Source: Paracoccaceae bacterium
Lineage (GTDB): Bacteria > Pseudomonadota > Alphaproteobacteria > Rhodobacterales > Rhodobacteraceae
Length of the DNA: 64,000 nucleotides
Direction: 5' to 3'
Assembly (NCBI GenBank): GCA_019911965.1
Contig: JAIOJF010000042.1
Span: 124,001-188,000 of the forward strand
Shown: positions 9,888 through 18,570 of the stretch, piece by piece
Position numbering within the stretch: the stretch's first letter is position 1
Layout: each line of letters opens with the position of its first letter
Notes under the pieces: model-generated
Databases searched by the model: none
The model's input: the letters and a program-made list of their open reading frames with translations, nothing else
What the model was told of the DNA's origin: nothing
Made by a program: the position numbers and the translations under genes

Positions 9888-9980
9888 CAGGTAGACGACA
9901 AATTTCAGCATCCCAAATCCCTTTCCTGCGGATCATGGCACCAGTCTGACAGGCCGGGCCGGTACTGGCATTGATCTTTC

Positions 9981-11918
9981 TCAATTCCGCCGTTCTTTTT
10001 CAACCTCCGTGACGGATATGCGCAAGGGACGCCGGATATTGCGCGACAGATCAAGGCCGGCGGCAATGCAAGCGATCAGATGCGGGGCCAGCAGATAGCG
10101 CGGCTCCCAGTGCGGCGCGAAAGCGGCCTTGAACTGGTACAGCCCAGGTGCGCCGTGCCAGGCGGGCCGGGCGTGGTAGAGCCAGGCGCAATACCGCTCG
10201 ACCAGGCTGCGCGGCGCGTCGATCCCGGCAAAGGGCACCGCCGACAGTGAAAACCGCGCGACACCTTCCTGCCCGGCGCGTGTAATGGCCGCGGCGACAA
10301 GGGCATAGGCAGTACCGTCCGGGGCACCGGGCCTGAGGCGGACAAGATCAAGCGCCACCTCGTGGTTCGTGGACCAAAGGCCGATGAAGCCGACCAGATG
10401 ATCGCCCTGCCAGGCCAGCAGGTATTCGTGCAAGTGCGCGCGTTCCGGCGCAAACCGGCCCATCGAAAAGCCCCGCGCACCGCCATGCGCCGCCGCCCAG
10501 GCCTTGGCCACATCCGCCATTTCCGCCAGCGGCAACGCGTCCACAGGTGCAGTTACCCTTACGCCCGACAGTGCGGCCTTGCGCAGCTTGCGCCTGAGGC
10601 CACGCCGCGCCGGACCATCGGGCGAGAATGCGCGCGGGTCCAGCACTGCCTCGATGCCGATCCGGTGCGCGCGATATCCGGCGGCCTGTGCAAAAGCGGC
10701 GGTTTCCGCCCCGCATTTATAGACCACGCCCCAGCGGTTGCGGTGCCGGGCCTCCGCCGTCAAATGGTGCAGCAGATCGGCGGCGGCGTCAGGCCCGGCC
10801 AGCGGTTCGGACAGGCAGATCAGGCTGTTGCCGCAATCTGCCACCAGCCAGCCCGCGCCGGTTCCCAGAAGATCAAAACCGCCCTCATGCAGCAGCATTG
10901 CATCGCCGCGCGGCGCGTTTCGCAGCGATCGCGCGATATCCGCAGGCACCGCGCCAGCGATCCGGCGAATCGCCGCGCGACGCAATGTGGCCCGGCGATC
11001 ACGCGCCTCGGCCAGGGCCAGCCAGCCTGCGGCGATGATCCCCGGTGCCAGGTAGAAAACGCAGCGAAACCCGGCGATTGCCGCCAGCCCCGGCGGGCTG
11101 GCAAGTTCGGGCAGCAGGCTCAGCAAGGCGATCTCGAACGGGCCGACGCCGCCCGGCACGCCCGAGGCAACCCCGGCCAGCATGGCAAAGGCAAAGACCG
11201 GCAGCAGCATCACGAAGGAAATGCCGATATCGGGCAGCAGCAGGTAAAGCGCCAGCGCGGCGAACACCAGATCAACCGCCACCAGCGCGGCAAATGCCAG
11301 CACTCCCCGCAGCGACGGCCAGTCCAGCGACCGGCCAAACAGCGCCAGTGACGGGCGAAGCAGGCACAGGACAAATGCCGCCAGCCCGGCCAAAAGAACC
11401 GGCATGGCCAGCCGAATGGCCCAATCCGGCAGATCACCGGCCAGCACCGCCAGCGCCGCCGTCAGAACCGCGCCGGTGGACAGGAACAAAAGGCTGATCC
11501 GCAAGGTCAGAAATGTCGCGCCCAGAAGGCCAAGGCGCGCCGGGTCCAGCATCCGCCAGCGCACCAGCGCGCCGGTCACCAGCCCAAGCCCGGCAAGCTG
11601 CGCCAGCGCGGTGGCGGCAAAGCCCGAGCGCAGGGCGGAACGCGGCGTCAGGGTCAGCCCGAGATCGCGCGCCGCCACCACGTCATAGCCTGCGATGGCG
11701 GCAAAGCTGACAGCACTGGCCAGTCCCGCTGCCAGCCAGGCGAGCGGCGGGATCGAGCCGAAGGCGCGCCCGATCAGGTGCAGATCGTAATTTTCCAGCC
11801 GCGCCACCAGGACGGAGGCGAACCACAGCCCGATCAGCAGCGCCGGCAGCGTCCGCGCCACCGGATGGCGCGCGATTGCGATCAACCCTGTCCGCACCTG
11901 CCCTGCCGCATTGCCCAT
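9981..11918 (-). CDS. MprF-like phosphatidylglycerol lysyltransferase family protein
   Basis: The 645-residue protein has two parts. The N-terminal half is a multi-span flippase-type domain with the GVASGVPGGVGPFEIALL signature near residue 245. The C-terminal half (about residues 340-625) is a DUF2156/GNAT-like domain with HEGGFDLLGTGAGWLVAD near 358 and LVGFIGLWSTNHEVALDLVR near 510. MprF proteins transfer an amino acid from aminoacyl-tRNA to phosphatidylglycerol and move the lipid outward, reducing negative membrane charge. The amino acid used cannot be read from the sequence. Start ATG 11918 has a GGGGGG tract six bases upstream. It stands alone. Confidence 0.82.
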   Translation of the reverse strand: MGNAAGQVRTGLIAIARHPVARTLPALLIGLWFASVLVARLENYDLHLIGRAFGSIPPLAWLAAGLASAVSFAAIAGYDVVAARDLGLTLTPRSALRSGFAATALAQLAGLGLVTGALVRWRMLDPARLGLLGATFLTLRISLLFLSTGAVLTAALAVLAGDLPDWAIRLAMPVLLAGLAAFVLCLLRPSLALFGRSLDWPSLRGVLAFAALVAVDLVFAALALYLLLPDIGISFVMLLPVFAFAMLAGVASGVPGGVGPFEIALLSLLPELASPPGLAAIAGFRCVFYLAPGIIAAGWLALAEARDRRATLRRAAIRRIAGAVPADIARSLRNAPRGDAMLLHEGGFDLLGTGAGWLVADCGNSLICLSEPLAGPDAAADLLHHLTAEARHRNRWGVVYKCGAETAAFAQAAGYRAHRIGIEAVLDPRAFSPDGPARRGLRRKLRKAALSGVRVTAPVDALPLAEMADVAKAWAAAHGGARGFSMGRFAPERAHLHEYLLAWQGDHLVGFIGLWSTNHEVALDLVRLRPGAPDGTAYALVAAAITRAGQEGVARFSLSAVPFAGIDAPRSLVERYCAWLYHARPAWHGAPGLYQFKAAFAPHWEPRYLLAPHLIACIAAGLDLSRNIRRPLRISVTEVEKERRN

Positions 11919-12086
11919 GCGCTGCCCCCCTGACCTTCCGCTGTGCGGATATTGGCGTCAGGGTGTGGCTATCGGGGTTTCGGGCCGGTTAACCGGAGCC
12001 GCGCAATTCCCCGGCATTTGCCTAAAATGCCAACCGGCCACGCAGTTCCCCACGCGGCCGGCCAGAAATTCAACGCAACAGGAAGT

Positions 12087-12401
12087 TCAGACTTCCTTCA
12101 TCAACTGCGCCTTGGCCTCGGCCATTGTCTGCACGATCTTGGCGCGGATTTCGGCCTCGGTCGCCTTGTCGCCAAGATCGCCGGCGACCTTGCGATAGAC
12201 GTCCTCGTGACCGGCTTCCTCGAAATCCGCCTTCACCACGCTGGCGGCATAGGCCGCGGCATCGTCGCCGGATTTGCCAAGCAATGCCGCCGCCCACAGA
12301 CCCAACAGCTTGTTGGCACGCGCCTGCGCCCGGAACTGCATTTCCTCGTCATGGGCGTATTTGGCTTCAAAGCCGCTTTCGCGTTCGTCAAATGTGGTCA
12401 T
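12087..12401 (-). CDS. F1FO-ATPase inhibitor zeta subunit (DUF1476)
   Basis: This 104-residue, mostly helical protein starts MTTFDERESGFEAKYAHDEE and has the family's four-helix pattern (RANKLLGLWAAALLG, DAAAYAASVVKADFEEAG, YRKVAGDLGDKATEAEIRAK). DUF1476 is the alphaproteobacterial zeta subunit, first characterised in Paracoccus denitrificans, whose N-terminal inhibitory helix blocks ATP hydrolysis by the F1 motor. It acts in the cytoplasm on F1. It is divergent from purC, which is the usual rhodobacterial neighbour as far as I recall. The rest of the ATP synthase is not in the window. Confidence 0.9.
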   Translation of the reverse strand: MTTFDERESGFEAKYAHDEEMQFRAQARANKLLGLWAAALLGKSGDDAAAYAASVVKADFEEAGHEDVYRKVAGDLGDKATEAEIRAKIVQTMAEAKAQLMKEV

Positions 12402-12592
12402 GTCTGTCTCCGCAGCATTGCTGTTCCATCCTTCCCTATATGACCCCGCCTTGCCGCCTCTGCAAGCCTTGGATGGGGCAAATCGCGCGACTCCTTGCCC
12501 CTATCGAGCTTAATAACTATAGAGTCCGTGCAAGATGAATCGGCTGGCATGGGCCCGCCGATCCGTCGCCCTTTTCCGGATCGGAGAGATCA

Positions 12593-13351
12593 ATGGCCCG
12601 CCGCAAGAAACTTTATGAAGGCAAGGCGAAGATCCTGTATGAAGGGCCGGAGCCGGGCACGATCATCCAGTATTTCAAGGACGATGCCACCGCCTTCAAC
12701 GCCGAAAAACGCGCCACCATCGAAGGCAAGGGGGTTCTGAACAACCGCCTGTCAGAGCATTTCATGGCCGGCCTCAACACGATCGGCGTGCCGACGCATT
12801 TCATCCGCCGCCTGAACATGCGCGAACAACTGGTCCGCGCGGTCGAGATCATTCCGCTGGAAGTGGTGGTCAGGAACGTCGCCGCCGGTTCCATCTCGAA
12901 GCGTCTGGGGATCGAGGAAGGCACGCCGCTGCCGCGCCCGATTGTCGAATTCTACTACAAGGACGACGCGCTGGGCGATCCGCTGGTGTCGGAAGAGCAT
13001 ATCATCGCCTTCGGGTGGGCCGGCCAGCAGGACCTGGACGACATGGTGGCGCTGGCGCTTCGGGTCAACGATTTCATGTCCGGCCTGATGCTGGGCGTCG
13101 GCATCAAGCTGGTGGATTTCAAGATCGAGATCGGCCGGGTCTATGACGGCGATTTCACCCGGCTGATCGTGGCCGACGAGATCAGCCCGGATTCCTGCCG
13201 CCTGTGGGATATCGAGACCGGCCAGAAGCTGGACAAGGACGTGTTCCGCCGCGATCTGGGCAATCTGGCCGATGCCTATACCGAGGTCGCCAACCGGCTG
13301 GGCCTGATGCCGAAAAACGTCGCCCATACCGGGCCGAAACTTGTGAACTGA
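12593..13351 (+). CDS. purC: Phosphoribosylaminoimidazole-succinocarboxamide (SAICAR) synthase
   Basis: A 252-residue ligase that joins aspartate to CAIR using ATP, giving SAICAR in purine synthesis. The ATP-grasp-type N-terminus reads [18 protein letters not shown], and the family signatures [18 protein letters not shown] near residue 86 and [11 protein letters not shown] near 172 are present. GGAGAG precedes ATG 12593 by five bases. It is the first gene of a purC-purS-dehydrogenase-purQ run; purS follows after 12 bases. Confidence 0.95.
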   Translation: MARRKKLYEGKAKILYEGPEPGTIIQYFKDDATAFNAEKRATIEGKGVLNNRLSEHFMAGLNTIGVPTHFIRRLNMREQLVRAVEIIPLEVVVRNVAAGSISKRLGIEEGTPLPRPIVEFYYKDDALGDPLVSEEHIIAFGWAGQQDLDDMVALALRVNDFMSGLMLGVGIKLVDFKIEIGRVYDGDFTRLIVADEISPDSCRLWDIETGQKLDKDVFRRDLGNLADAYTEVANRLGLMPKNVAHTGPKLVN

Positions 13352-13363
13352 AGGGGGCTGCCC

Positions 13364-13603
13364 ATGAAGGCGCGTGTATTCATCACCCTGAAATCCGGCG
13401 TTCTGGACCCCCAGGGCGAGGCGGTCAGGCATTCGCTGGGCACGCTTGGCTTTCAGGGCATCGAGGCGGTGCGCCAGGGCAAGGTGATCGAACTGACCCT
13501 GTCCGAGACCGACCCGGCCAGGGCCGAAGCCGAGGTCAGGGCGATGTGCGAAAAGCTGCTGGCCAATACGGTGATCGAAAACTACGCGGTGGAACTGGCC
13601 TGA
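13364..13603 (+). CDS. purS: FGAM synthase subunit PurS
   Basis: The 79-residue protein MKARVFITLKSGVLDPQGEA... with the internal segment VRQGKVIELTL is a typical PurS, the small dimeric subunit that bridges PurQ and PurL in the three-part formylglycinamidine ribonucleotide synthase. PurQ is encoded downstream, while purL is not in the window. The stop overlaps the ATG of the zinc alcohol dehydrogenase by one base, so that gene is translationally coupled to purS. Confidence 0.94.
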   Translation: MKARVFITLKSGVLDPQGEAVRHSLGTLGFQGIEAVRQGKVIELTLSETDPARAEAEVRAMCEKLLANTVIENYAVELA

Positions 13604-14646
13604 TGCGCGCCGCCACGCTTCGGGCCTGGCGCGAGCCGCTGGAGCTTGGGCAGGTGGCCGACCCTGATTGCCCGGCGGATGGCGTGGTGTTGCGGGTGCT
13701 GGCCTGTGGCGTCTGCCGGTCCGACTGGCATGCCTGGACCGGGGCCGACCCGGACGTGGCGCTGCCGCATATTCCCGGGCACGAGTTCTGCGGCGAGGTG
13801 GTGGCCTGTGGGGCCGATATGCGCGACTGGCGCGTCGGCGATCAGGTGATCGCGCCGTTCATCCTGGCCTGCGGCCATTGCGCCGATTGCCGGGCCGGCA
13901 ACCAGACGATCTGTGCCACGCAGGCCGTGCCGGGCTTCACCATTCCCGGCGCCTTCGCGGAATATGTCGCGGTGCCGCATGCCGATGCCAACCTCACCCG
14001 TCTGCCCGAGGGCATGGATGCGGCCCTTGCGGCCTCGCTTGGCTGCCGCGCCACCACCGCCTGGCACGCACTGACGGGCCGTGCGGGATTGCGGGCAGGC
14101 GAATGGCTGGCGGTCTGGGGCGGTGGCGGCATCGGCACGGCGGCGCTGATCCTGGGCCGGGCGCTGGGGGCGCGGGTGGTGGTGGCCGATGTGGTGCCCG
14201 AAAAGCTGGATTTCGCGCTGTCGCTGGGGGCCGAGGCGGTGGTGAATGCCGCCAGCGCCGATCCTGTGGCCGAAATGCGCCAGATCACCATTGGCGGCGC
14301 GGATGTCGCGATCGAGGCTCTGGGCATCGCAACAACGACCGTCAATTCCCTGAAATCGCTTCGCAAACTTGGCCGGCATGTGCAGGTTGGCATGCCCGCG
14401 GGCGAACACGCGATCATGCCGATTCCGATGGATGCGGTCTATTCCGGGCAATTGGCGATATTTGGCACGCGCGGCATGCCGGCCTGGCGTTACCCCAGCC
14501 TTCTGAGTGTGATCACAAGTGGCCGCGCCGATCTTTCCCCGATGATCCAGCGCCGCATCGCGCTATCGGCGGCAACCGGCGAATTGCAGGCCTTCGATCA
14601 CCCCGCCCCGCCCGGCGTCGCCGTCATCACCGATTTTCAATCCTGA
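13603..14646 (+). CDS. Zinc-dependent alcohol dehydrogenase (MDR family) inside the pur operon
   Basis: The 347-residue protein is a medium-chain dehydrogenase/reductase. Catalytic zinc ligands are seen in VLACGVCRSDWHAW (near residue 34) and GHEFCGEV (near 59). A structural-zinc set of cysteines appears as LACGHCADCRAGNQTIC (near 88-102), and the NAD(P)-binding turn as GGGGIGTAALILG (near 170). It oxidises an alcohol or reduces an aldehyde; the substrate is unknown. Its ATG lies inside the purS stop, and purQ begins 12 bases after its stop, so it is co-transcribed with purine genes. A longer upstream reading frame exists but only overlaps purC/purS. Confidence 0.9.
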   Translation: MRAATLRAWREPLELGQVADPDCPADGVVLRVLACGVCRSDWHAWTGADPDVALPHIPGHEFCGEVVACGADMRDWRVGDQVIAPFILACGHCADCRAGNQTICATQAVPGFTIPGAFAEYVAVPHADANLTRLPEGMDAALAASLGCRATTAWHALTGRAGLRAGEWLAVWGGGGIGTAALILGRALGARVVVADVVPEKLDFALSLGAEAVVNAASADPVAEMRQITIGGADVAIEALGIATTTVNSLKSLRKLGRHVQVGMPAGEHAIMPIPMDAVYSGQLAIFGTRGMPAWRYPSLLSVITSGRADLSPMIQRRIALSAATGELQAFDHPAPPGVAVITDFQS

Positions 14647-14658
14647 AGGAGCGCCTCC

Positions 14659-15330
14659 ATGAAAGCCGCTGTCATCGTTTTTCCCGGCTCCAATTGCGAC
14701 CGCGATCTGGCTGTTGCCTTTGAACGCGCCACCGGCAGGAAACCCGCCATGATCTGGCACAAGGATCAGGACCTGCCCGACGGGCTGGACGTGATCGGCG
14801 TGCCGGGCGGCTTTTCCTTTGGCGATTACCTGCGCTGCGGCGCCATTGCCGCGCGTTCGCCGATCTCGCGCGCGCTGGTGCGGTTTGCCGAACGCGGTGG
14901 GCATATCCTGGGCATCTGCAACGGCTTCCAGATCCTGACCGAGGCCGGGCTGCTGCCGGGCACATTGATGCGCAATGCCGGGCTGAAATATATCTGCCGC
15001 GATGTCAGCCTGACGGTCCAGACCACCGACAGCGCCTTCACCAATGCCTATGCGAAGGGACAGAAAGTCACCTTCCCTATTGCCCATCACGACGGCAATT
15101 ACGAAACCGGTTCCGACACCCTGAAACGCCTGCAGGACGGCGACCGGATCGCCTTCACCTATGACGACAATCCGAACGGCTCGATCATGGATATTGCCGG
15201 TATCCTGTCGGAAAACCGCCGGGTGCTGGGGATGATGCCGCATCCCGAACGGCTGAACGACAACCAGTTGGGCGGCGAGGATGGCAGCCTGATGTTCCAT
15301 TCCCTGACGCAGGCGCTGGTTTCCGCCTGA
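14659..15330 (+). CDS. purQ: FGAM synthase glutaminase subunit PurQ
   Basis: A 223-residue class I glutamine amidotransferase that supplies ammonia to PurL. The nucleophile Cys is in GHILGICNGFQILTEAGLLP (near residue 87), and the catalytic His/Glu pair is in GMMPHPERLND near 194. The N-terminus MKAAVIVFPGSNCDRD is characteristic of PurQ. AAGGAG sits nine bases upstream of ATG 14659. It is the last gene of the purC-purS-dehydrogenase-purQ run. Confidence 0.95.
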   Translation: MKAAVIVFPGSNCDRDLAVAFERATGRKPAMIWHKDQDLPDGLDVIGVPGGFSFGDYLRCGAIAARSPISRALVRFAERGGHILGICNGFQILTEAGLLPGTLMRNAGLKYICRDVSLTVQTTDSAFTNAYAKGQKVTFPIAHHDGNYETGSDTLKRLQDGDRIAFTYDDNPNGSIMDIAGILSENRRVLGMMPHPERLNDNQLGGEDGSLMFHSLTQALVSA

Positions 15331-15395
15331 AGTTCCCGTTGAATCGGGCCTGATCCGCTCGACTTCAACCGCATCCGGGCGTAGACTTGGCTTTG

Positions 15396-17153
15396 ATGGC
15401 GCAGCAGACCGGCGAGCTTGTGGAATTCCGACCGCGCACGTCCCTCGTGGCGCGGCTGGTGGTCGTTGTTGTCATCGCGATCACGGTTCTGCTGATCTGG
15501 ATTTCCAACCTGTACCTGACCGAACGCTTCACCCAGGAAACCCGCTCGCGCGCCGAATTGCGCATGGCGCTTTATGCCGGCAACATTTCCAGCGAATTGC
15601 AGCGCACCTCGGTGGTGCCGTTGCTGCTGTCGCGTGACCCGACGTTGATTTCCGCCCTGAATTCAGGCGATTACGCGGCGACGTCGCAGCGCCTGATCTC
15701 GATCAGGGACGAGATCGACGTGGCGGGCCTGATGCTGCTGGATGGCGACGGGCGCACCGTTGCGGCAACCGACCGCCGCGCCATCGGCACGCATCACCGA
15801 AACCTCGCCTATTACGTCGAGGCCCTGCGCAGCGACGGCACCGTCTTCACCACCCAGAAGCAGGAATCCGGCGGCCTGGTCTTCAGCCATTCCCGCCGCC
15901 TGCAAAGCGGCAATCAGGGCATCGGCGTGATCGTGGTCGAGGTCGATCTGGCGCGGCTGGAACAGCAATGGGCCTTTGCCGGCGAGGCGATCATGGTCAC
16001 CGATTCCGAAGGGATCGTGATCCTGTCGTCGGAACCGAAATGGCGCTACCAGCCGATTGACCAGGCGCTGGCCGACACCACCGCCCCTTCAGCGATCGAA
16101 CGCGCCCTGCAGGCCACCGCCGACTGGCTGCAAACCCCGGCCGAGGCCTTCCTGCAAGGCAGCGCCATCCTGCGGCTGGATGGCAAGATCGGCTTTCAGG
16201 GCTGGCGGCTGACCTATTTCACCACATTCGCCAATGTCCGCGAGCGAGTGAACGGCGTGCTGGCGCTGGAAATCATGGGATTTGCCATCCTGGTTGCGCT
16301 GGTGTTTTACATCCTGTCGCGCCGCGCGGTGCAGCAATCCAACCTGTTCCAGCGCGAATCCATCGAATTGCGCGCCCTGAACGAACGCCTGCAACAGGAA
16401 ATCGAGGAACGCGAAAAGGTCGAGCGCCATCTTGAGGTTGCCGAACAGAGCCTGGCGCAAAGCTCGAAACTCGCTGCCCTGGGCGAAATGTCCGCCGCTG
16501 TCAGCCACGAGCTGAACCAGCCGCTGGCGGCGATGAAGACCTATCTGGCCGGTGCCAGGCTGCTGTTGCAGCGCCACCGCCCGGACGAGGCGCTGTCATC
16601 CTTCCAGCGCATCGACGATCTGATCGGACGCATGGCCGCCATTACCCGGCAGTTGAAATCCTATGCCCGCAAGGGCGGCGACGATTTGGTGCCGGTCGAT
16701 CTGCGCGAGGCGCTGAATGCGGCGATGGCGATGATGGAGCCGCAACTGAACCAGATGGAGGTGCGCATCACCCAGTCGATCCCGCGTGAACCGGTGATCG
16801 TGCGCGGAGATCAATTGCGGCTGGAACAGGTGATCGTCAACCTTTTGCGCAACGCGCTGGACGCGATGAAAACCCTGAAGGAACGACAGCTCGATATCCT
16901 GATGAGCGCCGGGGAAATGGCCAAATTGTCGGTGCGCGACAATGGCAGCGGCATCGACGATCTGGACCAGTTGTTTGAACCCTTCTACACCACCAAGAAG
17001 CCGGGCGACGGTGTCGGCCTGGGGCTGGCGATCTCGTCGGGTATCGTCACCGATCTCGGCGGGCGGCTGATTGCGCGAAATTCCTCGACCGGGGGGGCTG
17101 TCTTTGAAATCCAGCTTCCGATAGTGAACGAACAGACCGAAGCCGCCGAATGA
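15396..17153 (+). CDS. dctB: DctB-like sensor histidine kinase
   Basis: The 585-residue membrane kinase has a membrane segment at about residues 18-41, a periplasmic sensor region (about 42-285), a second membrane segment near 286-308, then a coiled coil. The HisKA domain carries phosphorylatable His371 in AAVSHELNQPLAAMK. The ATPase domain has NLLRNALDAMK near 482, DNGSGI near 515 and GVGLGLAIS near 541. This arrangement and the ALGEMSAAVSHELNQPLAA box are those of DctB, which senses C4-dicarboxylates. No start has a good ribosome site; ATG 15396 is preferred over TTG 15387. The response regulator follows 27 bases later. The TRAP operon it might serve lies 26 kb away. Confidence 0.85.
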   Translation: MAQQTGELVEFRPRTSLVARLVVVVVIAITVLLIWISNLYLTERFTQETRSRAELRMALYAGNISSELQRTSVVPLLLSRDPTLISALNSGDYAATSQRLISIRDEIDVAGLMLLDGDGRTVAATDRRAIGTHHRNLAYYVEALRSDGTVFTTQKQESGGLVFSHSRRLQSGNQGIGVIVVEVDLARLEQQWAFAGEAIMVTDSEGIVILSSEPKWRYQPIDQALADTTAPSAIERALQATADWLQTPAEAFLQGSAILRLDGKIGFQGWRLTYFTTFANVRERVNGVLALEIMGFAILVALVFYILSRRAVQQSNLFQRESIELRALNERLQQEIEEREKVERHLEVAEQSLAQSSKLAALGEMSAAVSHELNQPLAAMKTYLAGARLLLQRHRPDEALSSFQRIDDLIGRMAAITRQLKSYARKGGDDLVPVDLREALNAAMAMMEPQLNQMEVRITQSIPREPVIVRGDQLRLEQVIVNLLRNALDAMKTLKERQLDILMSAGEMAKLSVRDNGSGIDDLDQLFEPFYTTKKPGDGVGLGLAISSGIVTDLGGRLIARNSSTGGAVFEIQLPIVNEQTEAAE

Positions 17154-17180
17154 CGGCTCAACAATGACAAAGGCCACCCA

Positions 17181-18518
17181 ATGCCCGAAACCATGACCAT
17201 CGCCATCGTCGACGACGAAGAGGATATGCGCCAGTCGATCTCGCAATGGTTGAGCCTGTCGGGCTACAATACCGAAACCTTCCCCAATGCGGTGGAGGCG
17301 CTGAAAAAGATCGGTGCCGATTACAAGGGCATCGTGGTCAGCGATATCCGCATGCCGGGGATGGACGGCATGGCTTTCCTGAAACGCCTGATGAGCCTTG
17401 ACAACGCGCTGCCGGTGATCCTGATCACCGGCCACGGCGATGTGCCTATGGCGGTCGAGGCGATGCAGATCGGGGCGTACGATTTCCTGGAAAAGCCGTT
17501 CGATCCCGACCGGATGAGCGATCTTGCCCGCCGCGCCACGCAGGCCCGCCGCCTGACGCTGGACAACCGCCAGCTTCGCCGCGAATTGTCCGACGGTACG
17601 GTCTTGCTGCGCAAGCTGGTCGGCTCAAGTGCGGTGATGGAGCGGCTGCGCGAGGATATCCTCGATCTGGCGCAGGCCGACGGGCATGTGCTGATCGACG
17701 GCGAAACCGGCACCGGCAAATCGCTGGTGGCACATGCGCTGCATGCCTGCGGCCCGCGCGCCGGTAAGAAATTCCTGACGATCTCCTGCGCTGCCTTTGA
17801 CGAGGCCGACCTGACCGCCCGCCTGTTCGGCCCGCCCCCCGAAGGCCAGCCGCTGCCGCTGGTCGAGGAAGCGCGCGGCGGCACCCTGTGCCTTGAAGAT
17901 ATCGAGGCGCTGCCGGTCTCGCTGCAGGCCCGCCTTCTCAGCCTGATCGGCGAGCAGGAACCCGGCGAGACCATCCCGGTCAAGATCATCGCCATCTGCA
18001 ACATCCAGGACGGCGAAAGCCGCTGCGAGGATCATCTGCGCCCCGATCTCTACTACCGGCTGGCGGCGATGCTGATCACCCCGCCGCCGCTGCGCCAGCG
18101 CGGCGAGGATATCCTGACGCTGTTCACCCGCTTCAGCGAAACCTTCGCCGAGGAATATGGCTGCCCCGCCCCCGAGGTTACCGCCAAGGAGGCCGCGCAA
18201 TTGCTTCAGGCCCCCTGGCCCGGCAATGTGCGCCAGTTGATCAACCTTGCCGAACGCGCGGTGCTGCAAAGCCGCCGCGGGGCCGGCTCGATCACCGCGC
18301 TGCTGATGAACGACAATTCCGAGATACCGCAATCCATGGTGTCCGAAGGCAAGCCCCTCAAGGAATATGTCGAAGCCTTCGAGAAGATGCTGATCGACAA
18401 CACGATGCGCCGCCATCGCGGCTCGATCGCGGCGGTGATGGAGGAACTCAGCCTGCCGCGCCGTACCCTGAACGAGAAGATGGCGAAATACGGTCTCAGC
18501 CGCTCGGATTACCTGTGA
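17181..18518 (+). CDS. dctD: DctD-like response regulator, degenerate NtrC-type AAA+ protein
   Basis: The 445-residue protein has a receiver domain with phosphoacceptor Asp55 (VVSDIRMPGMDG), an AAA+ domain with Walker A GETGTGKS near residue 174, and a C-terminal Fis-type helix-turn-helix (GSIAAVMEELSLPRRTLNEK near 413). The GAFTGA loop that contacts sigma-54 is missing: where it should be, the sequence reads LFGPPPEGQPLPLVEE. The Walker B acidic pair is also altered (TLCLEDIE instead of TLFLDEIG). The arginine region RPDLYYRLAAML is intact. It may therefore act without sigma-54, as the GAFTGA-less NtrC of Rhodobacter capsulatus does. It is paired with the upstream kinase. Confidence 0.87.
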   Translation: MPETMTIAIVDDEEDMRQSISQWLSLSGYNTETFPNAVEALKKIGADYKGIVVSDIRMPGMDGMAFLKRLMSLDNALPVILITGHGDVPMAVEAMQIGAYDFLEKPFDPDRMSDLARRATQARRLTLDNRQLRRELSDGTVLLRKLVGSSAVMERLREDILDLAQADGHVLIDGETGTGKSLVAHALHACGPRAGKKFLTISCAAFDEADLTARLFGPPPEGQPLPLVEEARGGTLCLEDIEALPVSLQARLLSLIGEQEPGETIPVKIIAICNIQDGESRCEDHLRPDLYYRLAAMLITPPPLRQRGEDILTLFTRFSETFAEEYGCPAPEVTAKEAAQLLQAPWPGNVRQLINLAERAVLQSRRGAGSITALLMNDNSEIPQSMVSEGKPLKEYVEAFEKMLIDNTMRRHRGSIAAVMEELSLPRRTLNEKMAKYGLSRSDYL

Positions 18519-18570
18519 CGAAGATCACCCCGGCTGCCCGATCAACCTTGTTGCGGAAACTCTCGCGCCG

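Noticed and set aside
9971-9984. FNR-like box TTGAT-CTTT-CTCAA
   Set aside because: It has one mismatch, overlaps the stop codon of the MprF-like gene and its only downstream target would be a doubtful small gene. Chance is the simpler explanation.
13204-13602. N-terminal extension of the alcohol dehydrogenase over purC and purS
   Set aside because: The family N-terminus (MRAATLRAW) starts at 13603 and the extension only re-reads purC/purS in another frame.
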